Part shown: positions 1 to 5,989 of the stretch, one piece after another
Layout of the letters: every line of letters begins with the position of its first letter
How positions within the stretch are numbered: position 1 is the stretch's first letter
DNA from: Chitinophaga pinensis
GTDB lineage: Bacteria; Bacteroidota; Bacteroidia; SXHM01
NCBI GenBank assembly: GCA_945889235.1
Contig: CAMDBK010000195.1
Span: 1 to 5,989, forward strand
Reading direction: 5' to 3'
DNA: 5,989 nucleotides
Notes under the pieces: generated by a model
What the model was told of the DNA's origin: nothing
Database searches by the model: none
Seen by the model: the letters and a program-made list of their open reading frames with translations, nothing else
Position numbers and translations under genes: made by a program

Positions 1-435
1 AACGAAACCTTTGTAAGAACGTTAACCGTTCCCGAAGACCTCTATATCGAGGCTATCCGCAAAACCAAAGAACACCTGATGACTTATTTCGGAAAACTGA
101 ATGTAAAGCTGGGCGATATTCAACGCCACGTACGCGGCACAGCTGATTATCCTTTAAGCGGTTTCCCCGATGCGCTTTCAGCAAGTTATGATGAACCAAT
201 TGCAAACGGAAAATTCAAACCTTATGTAGGCGATTCGTATGTGCAGTTTGTGCAGTATAAAAAAGACGGAAGCATGGTGTTGGAGACGCTGCATCCTTTT
301 GGTGCCAGCTCAAAACCCGGTAACAAACACTACACCGATCAGATGGAACTTTACGCTAATCAGCAAACAAAAACCATGACTCTGAACAAAGAAGAGATTT
401 TTAAAAACGCTGAAAAGGTTTACCACCCGAAATAA
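1..435 (+). CDS. Penicillin acylase family protein, C-terminal part (5' end outside window)
   Basis: This is the last 144 residues of a larger protein whose reading frame is open from the first base. The family (peptidase S45, N-terminal nucleophile hydrolases) cleaves amide bonds of acylated substrates such as penicillins, acyl-homoserine lactones or lipopeptides, and is usually exported to the periplasm. What is visible is the typical end of the beta subunit: RGTADYPLSGFPDAL at residues about 47-61, GDSYVQFVQY at about 77-86 and HPFGASSKPGNKHYTDQ at about 99-115. This resembles the end of the aculeacin A acylase / PvdQ type (GDSY..., H-x-GAS...HY-DQ, then a short tail with a ...EE(I/L) segment). 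The catalytic Ser, signal peptide and autoprocessing site lie upstream of the window, so substrate cannot be judged. The gene ends 3 bases before the stop of the convergent transporter gene. The family call is good; the subfamily is inferred from memory of motifs. Confidence 0.85.
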   Translation, partial: NETFVRTLTVPEDLYIEAIRKTKEHLMTYFGKLNVKLGDIQRHVRGTADYPLSGFPDALSASYDEPIANGKFKPYVGDSYVQFVQYKKDGSMVLETLHPFGASSKPGNKHYTDQMELYANQQTKTMTLNKEEIFKNAEKVYHPK

Positions 436-438
436 AGC

Positions 439-1302
439 TTAAGCCCATGCAATCATGGCAATAGAAACAATTGCCAGCGTAATACCAGCCCAATTAAGCG
501 GACTTAGTTTCTCACGAAAGATAAAGAAGGCTGCAAGCGCACTGACAGCAACTATTCCCATGTTATTGAGCGGGAAGACAACCGAACTTTCCATTCCTTC
601 CATTCTCAGTGCTTTGAACAGAAAATAAAGTGAAGCATAGTTAGGAATACCAAGTAAAATACCCCACCAGATACTTTTAGTTTCAAACTTTGCTTTACCG
701 CTTAATACAGTAAACAGCAAATGCAAAAGGCCTGCCATAGCTGCAATCAGAAAAGTCAGCGAACAAAACAAATCAGCATCAGTTTCTGCGATGTAATATT
801 TTTCATTGTATTTAAAGTAAGTGTCTAGAAAGCCGCTGCCAAAGAAAAGCACAACAGGAAGAAAGAGGTACTTCTTCTCCACTTGATGTTTTTCCTTTTT
901 GATGGATGCCATAATAATTGCCACACAGGCAAGAATAATTCCCGATACTTTTAGAAAAGTCATGCTGTCGTTGTAAAGAAAAACAGCCGCAATCACCGGA
1001 ATGATCATGCACATTTTAAACGCAACGGTGGCAATGGTAATTCCAACTTTCTGGGTAGAAATTCCAAGAATATTGAACATTGCGATAAACATCAGTCCAA
1101 ACACAAACACGTTGTAGAACCAAGGCTTTGCTGATATTTCAGAAACGGGAACACTCATGCCATCAAACACAAATCCCATAATAGCAGCCGTGAAATAATT
1201 AAACACAATGGCCTGCGAAATACTCACATTCCATTTACCAAATAATTTGAAAATAAGAACTAATGAAGTGGAAGAAAAAATGCTGAGGAGGAGGAAAAGC
1301 AA
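439..1302 (-). CDS. EamA/DMT-superfamily transporter, 10 membrane helices
   Basis: This is an inner-membrane protein of 287 residues, the usual length for the drug/metabolite transporter superfamily. Hydrophobic segments lie at about residues 1-19, 30-47, 61-81, 87-109, 117-134, 145-162, 176-200, 211-230, 240-262 and 268-286, giving the ten helices of two EamA repeats. Each repeat ends with the family pattern: a helix with Lys and Pro (FKMCMIIPVIAAVFLYND, about 95-112), then a GI-type last helix; the second has a VFPLNNM...REKLSPLNWAGI stretch (about 242-274). The substrate is unknown. The start is TTG at 1302: an in-frame stop sits only 9 bases upstream (1312-1314), and there is no ATG or GTG near the start of helix 1. 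No Shine-Dalgarno sequence is visible. The gene follows ribD on the same strand after 60 bases, so co-transcription is possible, although a palindromic repeat lies between. Family membership is secure; function is not. Confidence 0.88.
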   Translation of the reverse strand: MLFLLLSIFSSTSLVLIFKLFGKWNVSISQAIVFNYFTAAIMGFVFDGMSVPVSEISAKPWFYNVFVFGLMFIAMFNILGISTQKVGITIATVAFKMCMIIPVIAAVFLYNDSMTFLKVSGIILACVAIIMASIKKEKHQVEKKYLFLPVVLFFGSGFLDTYFKYNEKYYIAETDADLFCSLTFLIAAMAGLLHLLFTVLSGKAKFETKSIWWGILLGIPNYASLYFLFKALRMEGMESSVVFPLNNMGIVAVSALAAFFIFREKLSPLNWAGITLAIVSIAMIAWA

Positions 1303-1325
1303 TTGTTGATTTTAGATTGTTGATT
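1302..1325. repeat. Short direct repeat ATTGTTGATT, two copies
   Basis: The 10-base word ATTGTTGATT occurs at 1302-1311 and 1316-1325, a 14-base period. It lies immediately upstream of, and touches, the TTG start codon of the transporter gene. Runs of this word are, from memory, common between genes in Bacteroidota genomes. No function is evident; it may simply be low-complexity spacer. Confidence 0.6.
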
Positions 1326-1335
1326 GATATTGTTT

Positions 1336-1360
1336 GTCACTTCGAGGGTAGTCGAGAAGT
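1336..1360. repeat. REP-like imperfect palindrome (GTC + hairpin)
   Basis: GTC is followed by an imperfect hairpin from A1339 to T1360. ACTTC (1339-1343) pairs with GAAGT (1356-1360); two tandem G-A oppositions follow, then G1346-C1353 and G1347-T1352, with loop GTAG (1348-1351). The core matches a dispersed intergenic sequence I recall as common in Bacteroidota (GTCA...TTCGAG...TCGAGAA). It sits between ribD and the downstream transporter gene. It lacks a strong GC stem with a U-run in the minus-strand direction, so I do not call it a terminator. The repeat identity is from memory; the structure is read directly. Confidence 0.6.
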
Positions 1361-1362
1361 TT

Positions 1363-2400
1363 TTATTTTTTAAATACGTACAATTTATCGGTTGCAATAT
1401 TTTCGACAATTACAGGCTCTACATTCAGGTTTGGCGCAGCAATTCCATCACCAATAAAAGTCTCAGAAATAAATACACGTGCCTCATCCCAAATATTTTC
1501 ATCAATAAAACTTTGCAATAGTTTATTGCCGCCTTCTACAATTACTGATTGAATTTGCATTTCAAACAATGTATTCATTATTTGCGGCAATACACTTTTC
1601 ACAAAATCAATTGTGTTGAATTCAAGATTTTTTTTTAATGATTTTTCTTTTGAAGTAAAAACCAATGTAGCTTGTGAACCATCAACTAAATTAAGTGTCT
1701 CAGCAAGTTCAAGATTTTTATCCAGCACAATTCTAATTGGATTTTTTCCGTTTAACAAACGAATATCCAAACGCGGATTATCCAAACGTGCAGTATTTGT
1801 TCCTACCATAATCGCTTGCTCTTCACTGCGCCATTTGTGTAGCAAACGCTTTGAATGTTCATTGCTGATTTGCAAGGCTGGTTCACTGTTATCATTTCTT
1901 TTTCTGTCAATAAAACCATTGGCTGTCTGTGCCCATTTGAGAATGATGTAAGGTCTTTTCTTTTCATGAAAAGTAAAAAAACGTTTGTTCAGTTCACGCG
2001 CTTCTTTTTCCAAAACGCCTGAAATCACTTCCACTCCTGCCCTACTCAGCTTCTCAATTCCTTTTCCAGAAACAAGTGGATTGGCATCACTGCAAGCGAT
2101 TACAACTTTCTTAATTCCGCTTTCAATAATTAAGTCAGAGCAAGGAGGAGTTTTTCCATGATGAGCACAGGGTTCAAGGCTTACATAAAGTGTTGAAGTA
2201 GGCAAAAGCGCTTTATCTTTTACGAAGTTGATGGCATTAACTTCGGCATGGGCTTTACCGAAATTGGAATGATAGCCCTCACCAATAATTTCATCATCGT
2301 GAACAATAACACAACCTACCATTGGATTGGGTGCTACATTGCCCAATCCGTTAGCAGCAAGCTGCAAACAACGTTGCATGTATTTCTTGTGTTCATTCAC
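1363..2400 (-). CDS. ribD: Bifunctional riboflavin biosynthesis deaminase/reductase RibD
   Basis: This cytosolic enzyme carries out two successive steps of riboflavin synthesis: deamination of the diaminopyrimidine ribosyl-phosphate made from GTP, then NADPH-dependent reduction of its ribosyl side chain. From a GTG start it has 345 residues, normal for RibD. The deaminase domain (about 1-145) has the zinc site HAE at 51-53 (His51 ligand, Glu53 proton carrier) and PC...C with Cys78 and Cys87. The reductase domain (about 149-345) begins at RPYIILKWAQTANGFID and has MVGTNTARLDNPRL (about 198-211) and VEGGNKLLQSF (about 288-298). The open frame runs upstream to 2502, but those 34 residues do not look like RibD and overlap elaA. 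The family's N-terminus aligns with NEHKKYMQRC, so GTG at 2400 is preferred; ATG at 2379 is the alternative. The promoter must lie in or near the 38 bases shared with divergent elaA. No FMN riboswitch fits there. No other rib gene is in the window. Confidence 0.95.
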   Translation of the reverse strand: MNEHKKYMQRCLQLAANGLGNVAPNPMVGCVIVHDDEIIGEGYHSNFGKAHAEVNAINFVKDKALLPTSTLYVSLEPCAHHGKTPPCSDLIIESGIKKVVIACSDANPLVSGKGIEKLSRAGVEVISGVLEKEARELNKRFFTFHEKKRPYIILKWAQTANGFIDRKRNDNSEPALQISNEHSKRLLHKWRSEEQAIMVGTNTARLDNPRLDIRLLNGKNPIRIVLDKNLELAETLNLVDGSQATLVFTSKEKSLKKNLEFNTIDFVKSVLPQIMNTLFEMQIQSVIVEGGNKLLQSFIDENIWDEARVFISETFIGDGIAAPNLNVEPVIVENIATDKLYVFKK

Positions 2401-2438
2401 GCAGCCAAAATACGACAACAATTTGTTTTCTTTGCACA

Positions 2439-2894
2439 ATGAGATTAACATGGCTTTGCAAAAAGTTTGAAGACCTAAGCAACAACGAGCTTTATGATGC
2501 AATGGTATTGCGGCAGGAAGTTTTTGTGGTGGAACAAAACTGCCCTTACCTTGATGCAGATGGAAAAGACCAACACTCGTGGCATTTGCTCGGATATGAC
2601 GAAAATATGAAACTTGCAGCTTACGCCCGCATTGTGTTTCCGGGTGTCAGTTACCATGAAGTTGCAATCGGGCGGGTGGTTAGTTCACAAACACACCGAA
2701 GGACAGGAGCAGGAAAAGAACTGATGCGCGAATCACTTAAAGCCATTGAAAAGATATACGGTAAAGTTCCAGTGCGCATTTCTGCTCAAACTTATCTGGT
2801 GAAATTTTATTCAGAGTTCGGATTTGTATCAACAGGGAAGGAATATCTGGAAGATGATATTCCGCACACGGAGATGATGCTGTCAAACAGCTAA
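2439..2894 (+). CDS. elaA: ElaA-type GNAT family N-acetyltransferase
   Basis: This is a cytosolic protein of 151 residues, the usual length for ElaA. GNAT enzymes move an acetyl group from acetyl-CoA to an amine; the physiological substrate of ElaA is not established as far as I know. The ElaA hallmarks are present: LRQEVFVVEQNCPYLDADGKD (about 24-44), a near match to the E. coli protein's FVVEQNCPYQDIDG; AYARIVFPG (61-69); the acetyl-CoA-binding motif A around IGRVVSSQTHRRTGAGKEL (77-95), whose R87-x-x-G90-x-G92 fits the (Q/R)xxGxG/A rule; and FYSEFGF...YLEDDIPHTEM (123-146), typical of the C-terminus. The ATG at 2439 puts the first strand where the family starts. No Shine-Dalgarno sequence is seen. 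The gene is divergent from ribD and ends 7 bases before the stop of convergent mtgA. Confidence 0.92.
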   Translation: MRLTWLCKKFEDLSNNELYDAMVLRQEVFVVEQNCPYLDADGKDQHSWHLLGYDENMKLAAYARIVFPGVSYHEVAIGRVVSSQTHRRTGAGKELMRESLKAIEKIYGKVPVRISAQTYLVKFYSEFGFVSTGKEYLEDDIPHTEMMLSNS

Positions 2895-2901
2895 ACCAGA
2901 A

Positions 2902-3624
2902 TTATTTTTTCTCTTCTTTATCTTCTTCTTCAAAATCCAATCGCTCAATATTATTCATATTGCGCAATATCCAAGCCTGCCTGACTGCCACATAAGGACC
3001 CGGGGTTGAAGCGGACCATTTGCGCGGGTTGGGTAAAGTAGCTGCTATCAGCGCAGCTTCTGAACGACTAAGTTTTATTGCACTCTTTTTAAAATGATGG
3101 CGTGCAGCCGCTTCTGCACCATAAACACCGTCACCCATTTCGACCACATTGAGGTAAACTTCGAGTATGCGTTGCTTACTCCAGAAAATTTCAATCAGTC
3201 CGGTGAAATAAACTTCAAAGCCTTTGCGAACCCAGGTGCGCGAGGGCCACAGAAAAACATTTTTAGCCGTTTGCTGACTAATAGTGCTGGCACCTTTCAT
3301 CTTTTTGCGCCTGCTTTTTTTCTCGTTGTTCTTCAAAGCCTTTTCAATGGCGTTAAAATCAAAACCGTAGTGATCAAGAAAAAGTTGATCTTCTGCAGCT
3401 ACCACTGCTAAAGGCAAAGCAGGTGAAATCTCATCATAAGAAACCCAGTCTTTTTTCAGCTTCATGTCTTTGCCATCCTGCTTCTGTTCCACGCAGCGGA
3501 TAATCATCAACGGGGTAACAGGCACCGGAACAAAACGGTAAATGATAGTAAGCCCTATGGAGATAATAAAAAACCAGAGTATGGTTTTTAAAATAAACTT
3601 GAGGACTTTGAGGAGGAAGAACAT
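2902..3624 (-). CDS. mtgA: Monofunctional biosynthetic peptidoglycan transglycosylase MtgA
   Basis: This membrane-anchored enzyme (family GT51) polymerises lipid II into glycan strands on the outer face of the inner membrane. It has 240 residues and no transpeptidase domain, matching the MtgA length. A single helix at about residues 7-29 (ILKTILWFFIISIGLTIIYR region) anchors it. GT51 motifs follow: AAEDQLFLDHYGFD (76-89) with catalytic Glu78, KGASTISQQTAKN (110-122), KQRILEVYLNVVEMGDGVYGA (150-170) with the second conserved Glu at 155, and ALIAATLPNPRKW (191-203). The tail is strongly charged (EEEDKEEKK). The open frame continues upstream to a TTG at 3687, but those 21 residues (MFQGLKTEMLKQVQHD...) are translated from a palindromic repeat. 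ATG at 3624, just before the hydrophobic anchor, is therefore the likely start. The gene lies 80 bases downstream of purL on the same strand and may be read from it. Confidence 0.95.
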   Translation of the reverse strand: MFFLLKVLKFILKTILWFFIISIGLTIIYRFVPVPVTPLMIIRCVEQKQDGKDMKLKKDWVSYDEISPALPLAVVAAEDQLFLDHYGFDFNAIEKALKNNEKKSRRKKMKGASTISQQTAKNVFLWPSRTWVRKGFEVYFTGLIEIFWSKQRILEVYLNVVEMGDGVYGAEAAARHHFKKSAIKLSRSEAALIAATLPNPRKWSASTPGPYVAVRQAWILRNMNNIERLDFEEEDKEEKK

Positions 3625-3638
3625 TTTATATTGTATAA

Positions 3639-3700
3639 CGTCATGCTGAACTTGTTTCAGCATCTCAGTTTTAAGACCCTGAAACAAGTTCAGGGTGACG
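3639..3700. repeat. Twin inverted hairpin repeat between purL and mtgA
   Basis: Two 27-base copies lie head to head in inverted orientation, at 3639-3665 (plus) and 3674-3700 (minus), separated by 8 bases (CAGTTTTA). Both read CGTCA-NN-CTGAACTTGTTTCAG-NN-TCT. Each copy can fold alone into an 8-bp hairpin with a 5-base loop: ATGCTGAA/TTCAGCAT (3643-3650 with 3656-3663) and ACCCTGAA/TTCAGGGT (3676-3683 with 3689-3696). Together they can instead form one long stem of 22-base arms (3639-3660 with 3679-3700) with 20 matched positions. I recall this sequence as a widespread intergenic repeat in Bacteroidota. It might damp transcription from purL into mtgA, but no clear U-tract follows either hairpin on the minus strand. 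Confidence 0.85.
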
Positions 3701-3704
3701 AGAT

Positions 3705-5951
3705 TTATTGCTTCATAATGTTACCTATCGCATTGTCGTAAGTATTTTTCAGTTCAGATATTGAACCAAAATTCTCTTCGTCAACAATAAGATTGCTATC
3801 TCCAGTAACTTCTCCGAGTAAGGTAAAATCTATTCCTGAAGCAGAAAGCAATTCCACAAATTTCTCCTGGTTCTCAGGCTTTACAGAAACCACTACCCTG
3901 CTCTGCGCTTCACCAAACAGGAAAGCATCTTTGCGGAAATCGCTGTCGGTATCTACTTTAAAACCTAAGCCTTTCGGCATTGCAGATTCTAAAAGTGTGA
4001 TGAATAATCCGCCATCTGAGCAATCGTGTGCGCTTTCCAAAACCTTATTTACAATAAGCGATTTAATAACCTGTTGCAGCGCGTATTCTTTTTCAAAATC
4101 AAAATAAGGAGCAGGAGAATTTTTCACTCCGACAAAGGAATACAAGTATTCGGAAGAAGAAATATCATTTTTGCTTTCACCGATTAAGTAAATCAAATCA
4201 CCTGCATTTTTAAAATCAAGCGTGGTGCGGGTGGTTTTATTTTCCAGCAATCCCAGCATACCAATGGTTGGTGTCGGGAAAACAGGTTCTGTTTTATTAT
4301 TGATGGTGCTTTGGTTGTAAAAGCTCACGTTTCCGCCCGTTACAGCCGTGTCAAATTTGCGGCAGGCAGCTCCCATTCCTTTTATGGCACCTACAAACTG
4401 CCAGTAAACTTCAGGGCTGTATGGATTTCCAAAATTCAGACAATTAGTAATGGCGAGCGGCTCGCCACCACTGCAAACAATATTTCGTGCCGCTTCGGCA
4501 ACTGCAATGGCAGTGCCGATTTCCGGATCAGCATTTACATAACGCGAGTTGCAGTCAACGGTGAAAGCAAGCGCTTCTTCCGTATCTTTTATATTTACAA
4601 TGGCTGCATCGGAAGGCGCATTGGTGCTCATGTTCACAGTTCCCACCATTGAATCATAATGCTCATACACCCATTTTTTTGAAGCGATGTTAGGATGGCT
4701 TGCTAAATGTTTTGCAACTGCTTTTAGGTCTTTTGGCTCTGCAACCTGCTCAATGGAAAACTTCTTGCTCTCTGCATAGTAAGCAGGTTCTTTGTATTCG
4801 CGCTGGTAAACCGGAGCGCCACCACCCAGCACCAGGTCCCATGCCGGAACATCAGCTACCAGTTCACCATTCATATAATATTTCAGGTGTTTCTCTTTGG
4901 TCACTTCACCTATCTGCACACAATTCAAATCCCATTTTTCAAACACTGCATTCACTTCCTCTTCGCGTCCTTTCTCCACAACAATAAGCATACGTTCCTG
5001 TGATTCCGAAAGAAGAATTTCAAACGGCACCATGTTTTTCTGACGCATCGGAACTTTATCAAGGTAGATGATCATTCCATGTTCACCTTTTGCTGACATC
5101 TCAGAAGTGGAGCAGGTAATTCCGGCAGCACCCATGTCCTGCATGCCAATAACAGCACGTGTTTTAATTACTTCGAGTGAAGCTTCCAATAACAGTTTTT
5201 CCTGGAAAGGGTCGCCCACCTGCACGGCAGGAATTTTTTCATTTGAGGCTTCGGTAATATCTTCGGATGCAAACGTTGCTCCGTGAATTCCGTCTTTTCC
5301 TGTTGAAGAACCCACAATGAAAACGGGGTTGCCTTCACCGTAAGAAATAGCGGATGCAGTTTCACCAATCTTTACAATTCCTGCCGACATTGCATTAACC
5401 AACGGATTTTGGTTGTAGCAATCATCAAAGAAAACTTCACCGCCAACGGTAGGAATTCCAAATGCGTTTCCGTAATCACCAATTCCTTTTACCACGCCTT
5501 TCACTAACCAACGCGTTCTGTCTATTTTCGGATTTCCGAAACGCAGGGAATTCAATTGCGCAATCGGGCGGGCACCCATGGTAAAAATATCTCTGTTAAT
5601 TCCACCTACTCCTGTTGCAGCTCCCTGATAAGGTTCCAAAGCCGAGGGATGATTATGTGATTCAATTTTAAAAGCACAAGCCAAACCGTTTCCGATGTCA
5701 ACCAGGCCTGCGTTTTCTTCACCGGCTTCCACTAAGGTGCGTTTTCCTTTGCGGGGCAGGGTTTTCAGCCAGGTGATGGAATTTTTATACGAGCAATGCT
5801 CACTCCACATCACCGAAAAAATACTCAACTCGGTGAAGTTGGGTGTGCGACCTAAAATGGTTTTTATTTTCTCAAATTCTTCGGGGAGAAGGCCGAGTTT
5901 TTTAGCGGTTTCTACTGTCGGTAAAGCGGTTTCTGTGGATGTATGGCTCAT
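3705..5951 (-). CDS. purL: Phosphoribosylformylglycinamidine synthase subunit PurL (small type)
   Basis: This cytosolic enzyme makes formylglycinamidine ribonucleotide (FGAM) from FGAR, ATP and ammonia in step 4 of purine synthesis. The small form needs PurQ (glutaminase) and PurS, neither of which is in the window. From ATG 5951 it has 748 residues, normal for the small type; the large fused form is about 1,200-1,300. Motifs in order: VMWSEHCSYK (47-56) with the conserved His52, IESHNHPSA (96-104), GVGGINRDIFTMGARPIA (114-131), TVGGEVFFDD (168-177), MQDMGAAGITCSTSEM (270-285), LLSESQERML (313-322), then the second half with EPLAITNCLNFGNP (497-510), TGGNVSFYNQS (538-548) and AHDCSDGGLF (641-650). 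These are the two AIRS-like ATP-binding halves. The open frame could begin 8 codons earlier at TTG 5975, but that codon is inside the promoter -7 box, so ATG 5951 is preferred. mtgA follows on the same strand. Confidence 0.97.
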   Translation of the reverse strand: MSHTSTETALPTVETAKKLGLLPEEFEKIKTILGRTPNFTELSIFSVMWSEHCSYKNSITWLKTLPRKGKRTLVEAGEENAGLVDIGNGLACAFKIESHNHPSALEPYQGAATGVGGINRDIFTMGARPIAQLNSLRFGNPKIDRTRWLVKGVVKGIGDYGNAFGIPTVGGEVFFDDCYNQNPLVNAMSAGIVKIGETASAISYGEGNPVFIVGSSTGKDGIHGATFASEDITEASNEKIPAVQVGDPFQEKLLLEASLEVIKTRAVIGMQDMGAAGITCSTSEMSAKGEHGMIIYLDKVPMRQKNMVPFEILLSESQERMLIVVEKGREEEVNAVFEKWDLNCVQIGEVTKEKHLKYYMNGELVADVPAWDLVLGGGAPVYQREYKEPAYYAESKKFSIEQVAEPKDLKAVAKHLASHPNIASKKWVYEHYDSMVGTVNMSTNAPSDAAIVNIKDTEEALAFTVDCNSRYVNADPEIGTAIAVAEAARNIVCSGGEPLAITNCLNFGNPYSPEVYWQFVGAIKGMGAACRKFDTAVTGGNVSFYNQSTINNKTEPVFPTPTIGMLGLLENKTTRTTLDFKNAGDLIYLIGESKNDISSSEYLYSFVGVKNSPAPYFDFEKEYALQQVIKSLIVNKVLESAHDCSDGGLFITLLESAMPKGLGFKVDTDSDFRKDAFLFGEAQSRVVVSVKPENQEKFVELLSASGIDFTLLGEVTGDSNLIVDEENFGSISELKNTYDNAIGNIMKQ

Positions 5952-5972
5952 TCTATATTTATTATTAAGCGG

Positions 5973-5980
5973 CAAAAGTA
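5973..5980 (-). promoter_or_regulatory. Bacteroidota-type -7 promoter box for purL
   Basis: On the minus strand the bases read TACTTTTG, an exact match to the Bacteroidota sigma-ABfr -7 consensus TAnnTTTG, followed by CCGC. It lies 21 bases upstream of the purL ATG, so transcription would start a few bases further on and give a leader of roughly 15-20 bases. The matching -33 TTTG element would fall beyond the window's right edge and cannot be checked. The short leader leaves no room for a riboswitch. Confidence 0.65.
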
Positions 5981-5989
5981 ATCATATAT

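Noticed and set aside
445..458. CCATG-CAAT-CATGG hairpin near the acylase/transporter junction
   Set aside because: A 5-bp stem inside the transporter's coding end, with no T-run on either side; likely chance.
1328..1336. Plus-strand TATTGTTTG resembling the Bacteroidota -7 box
   Set aside because: It has one extra base between TA and TTTG, and it points into the antisense of ribD where no plus-strand gene exists.
2401..2438. FMN (RFN) riboswitch upstream of ribD
   Set aside because: The spacer is 38 bases, far too short for the aptamer, and no RFN core motifs are seen.
2401..2502. 34-residue N-terminal extension of RibD
   Set aside because: It starts at a TTG inside elaA, does not resemble RibD, and the family N-terminus aligns at the GTG at 2400.
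2879..2912. Possible elaA terminator: GCTGT-CAA-ACAGC hairpin at 2879-2891 followed by a T-rich stretch from about 2901
   Set aside because: The stem is only 5 bp, it lies within the last codons, and the T-rich stretch starts about 10 bases after it; too weak to call.
3793..5368. Several open frames of 66-113 codons overlapping purL (both strands), and similar ones over mtgA, ribD and the transporter gene
   Set aside because: They lie wholly or almost wholly within well-supported genes in other frames and have no recognisable domains; they are shadows of the real coding frames.
1..5989. tRNA, rRNA, CRISPR array, insertion sequence, toxin-antitoxin or defence genes
   Set aside because: Looked for and not seen; nearly all sequence is accounted for by the six genes and the short repeat-bearing spacers.

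Overview
The window looks like ordinary chromosomal DNA from a member of the Bacteroidota. I base this on a Bacteroidota-type -7 promoter box (TAnnTTTG) just upstream of purL, A/T-rich leaders without Shine-Dalgarno sequences, and two intergenic palindromic repeats of a kind I recall as common in this phylum. A stand-alone small PurL of about 748 residues fits lineages that use separate PurS and PurQ subunits, but this is only a weak taxonomic clue.

Layout from left to right. (1) The 3' end of a plus-strand penicillin-acylase-family gene, cut by the window edge. (2) On the minus strand, a 10-helix EamA/DMT transporter whose stop lies 3 bases from the acylase stop. (3) On the minus strand and upstream of the transporter in the direction of transcription, ribD (riboflavin synthesis); 60 bases separate the two and hold a short direct repeat and a REP-like palindrome. 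(4) On the plus strand, elaA, a GNAT acetyltransferase gene divergent from ribD across 38 bases. (5) On the minus strand, mtgA, a monofunctional peptidoglycan transglycosylase gene that meets elaA tail to tail with 7 bases between. (6) An 80-base spacer holding two inverted copies of a 27-base hairpin element. (7) On the minus strand, purL, nearly complete to the right edge, with its promoter box at 5973-5980. Coding density is high and no gene-free stretch exceeds 80 bases.

The genes are housekeeping functions (purine synthesis, riboflavin synthesis, cell-wall synthesis) plus a transporter, an acetyltransferase and a hydrolase. They do not form one pathway. The possible transcription units are ribD-EamA and purL-mtgA, each interrupted by palindromic repeats. 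I corrected the starts of four genes inward from the longest open frames: ribD to a GTG at 2400, mtgA to an ATG at 3624, purL to an ATG at 5951, while EamA keeps a TTG at 1302 because nothing else is available.

I found no new defence, mobile or metabolic system. The most informative unexplained structure is the twin-hairpin repeat at 3639-3700. Its two copies differ only at four stem positions, and the changes compensate each other, which points to a hairpin-shaped dispersed element. A second palindrome at 1336-1360 has the same GTC-then-hairpin layout.
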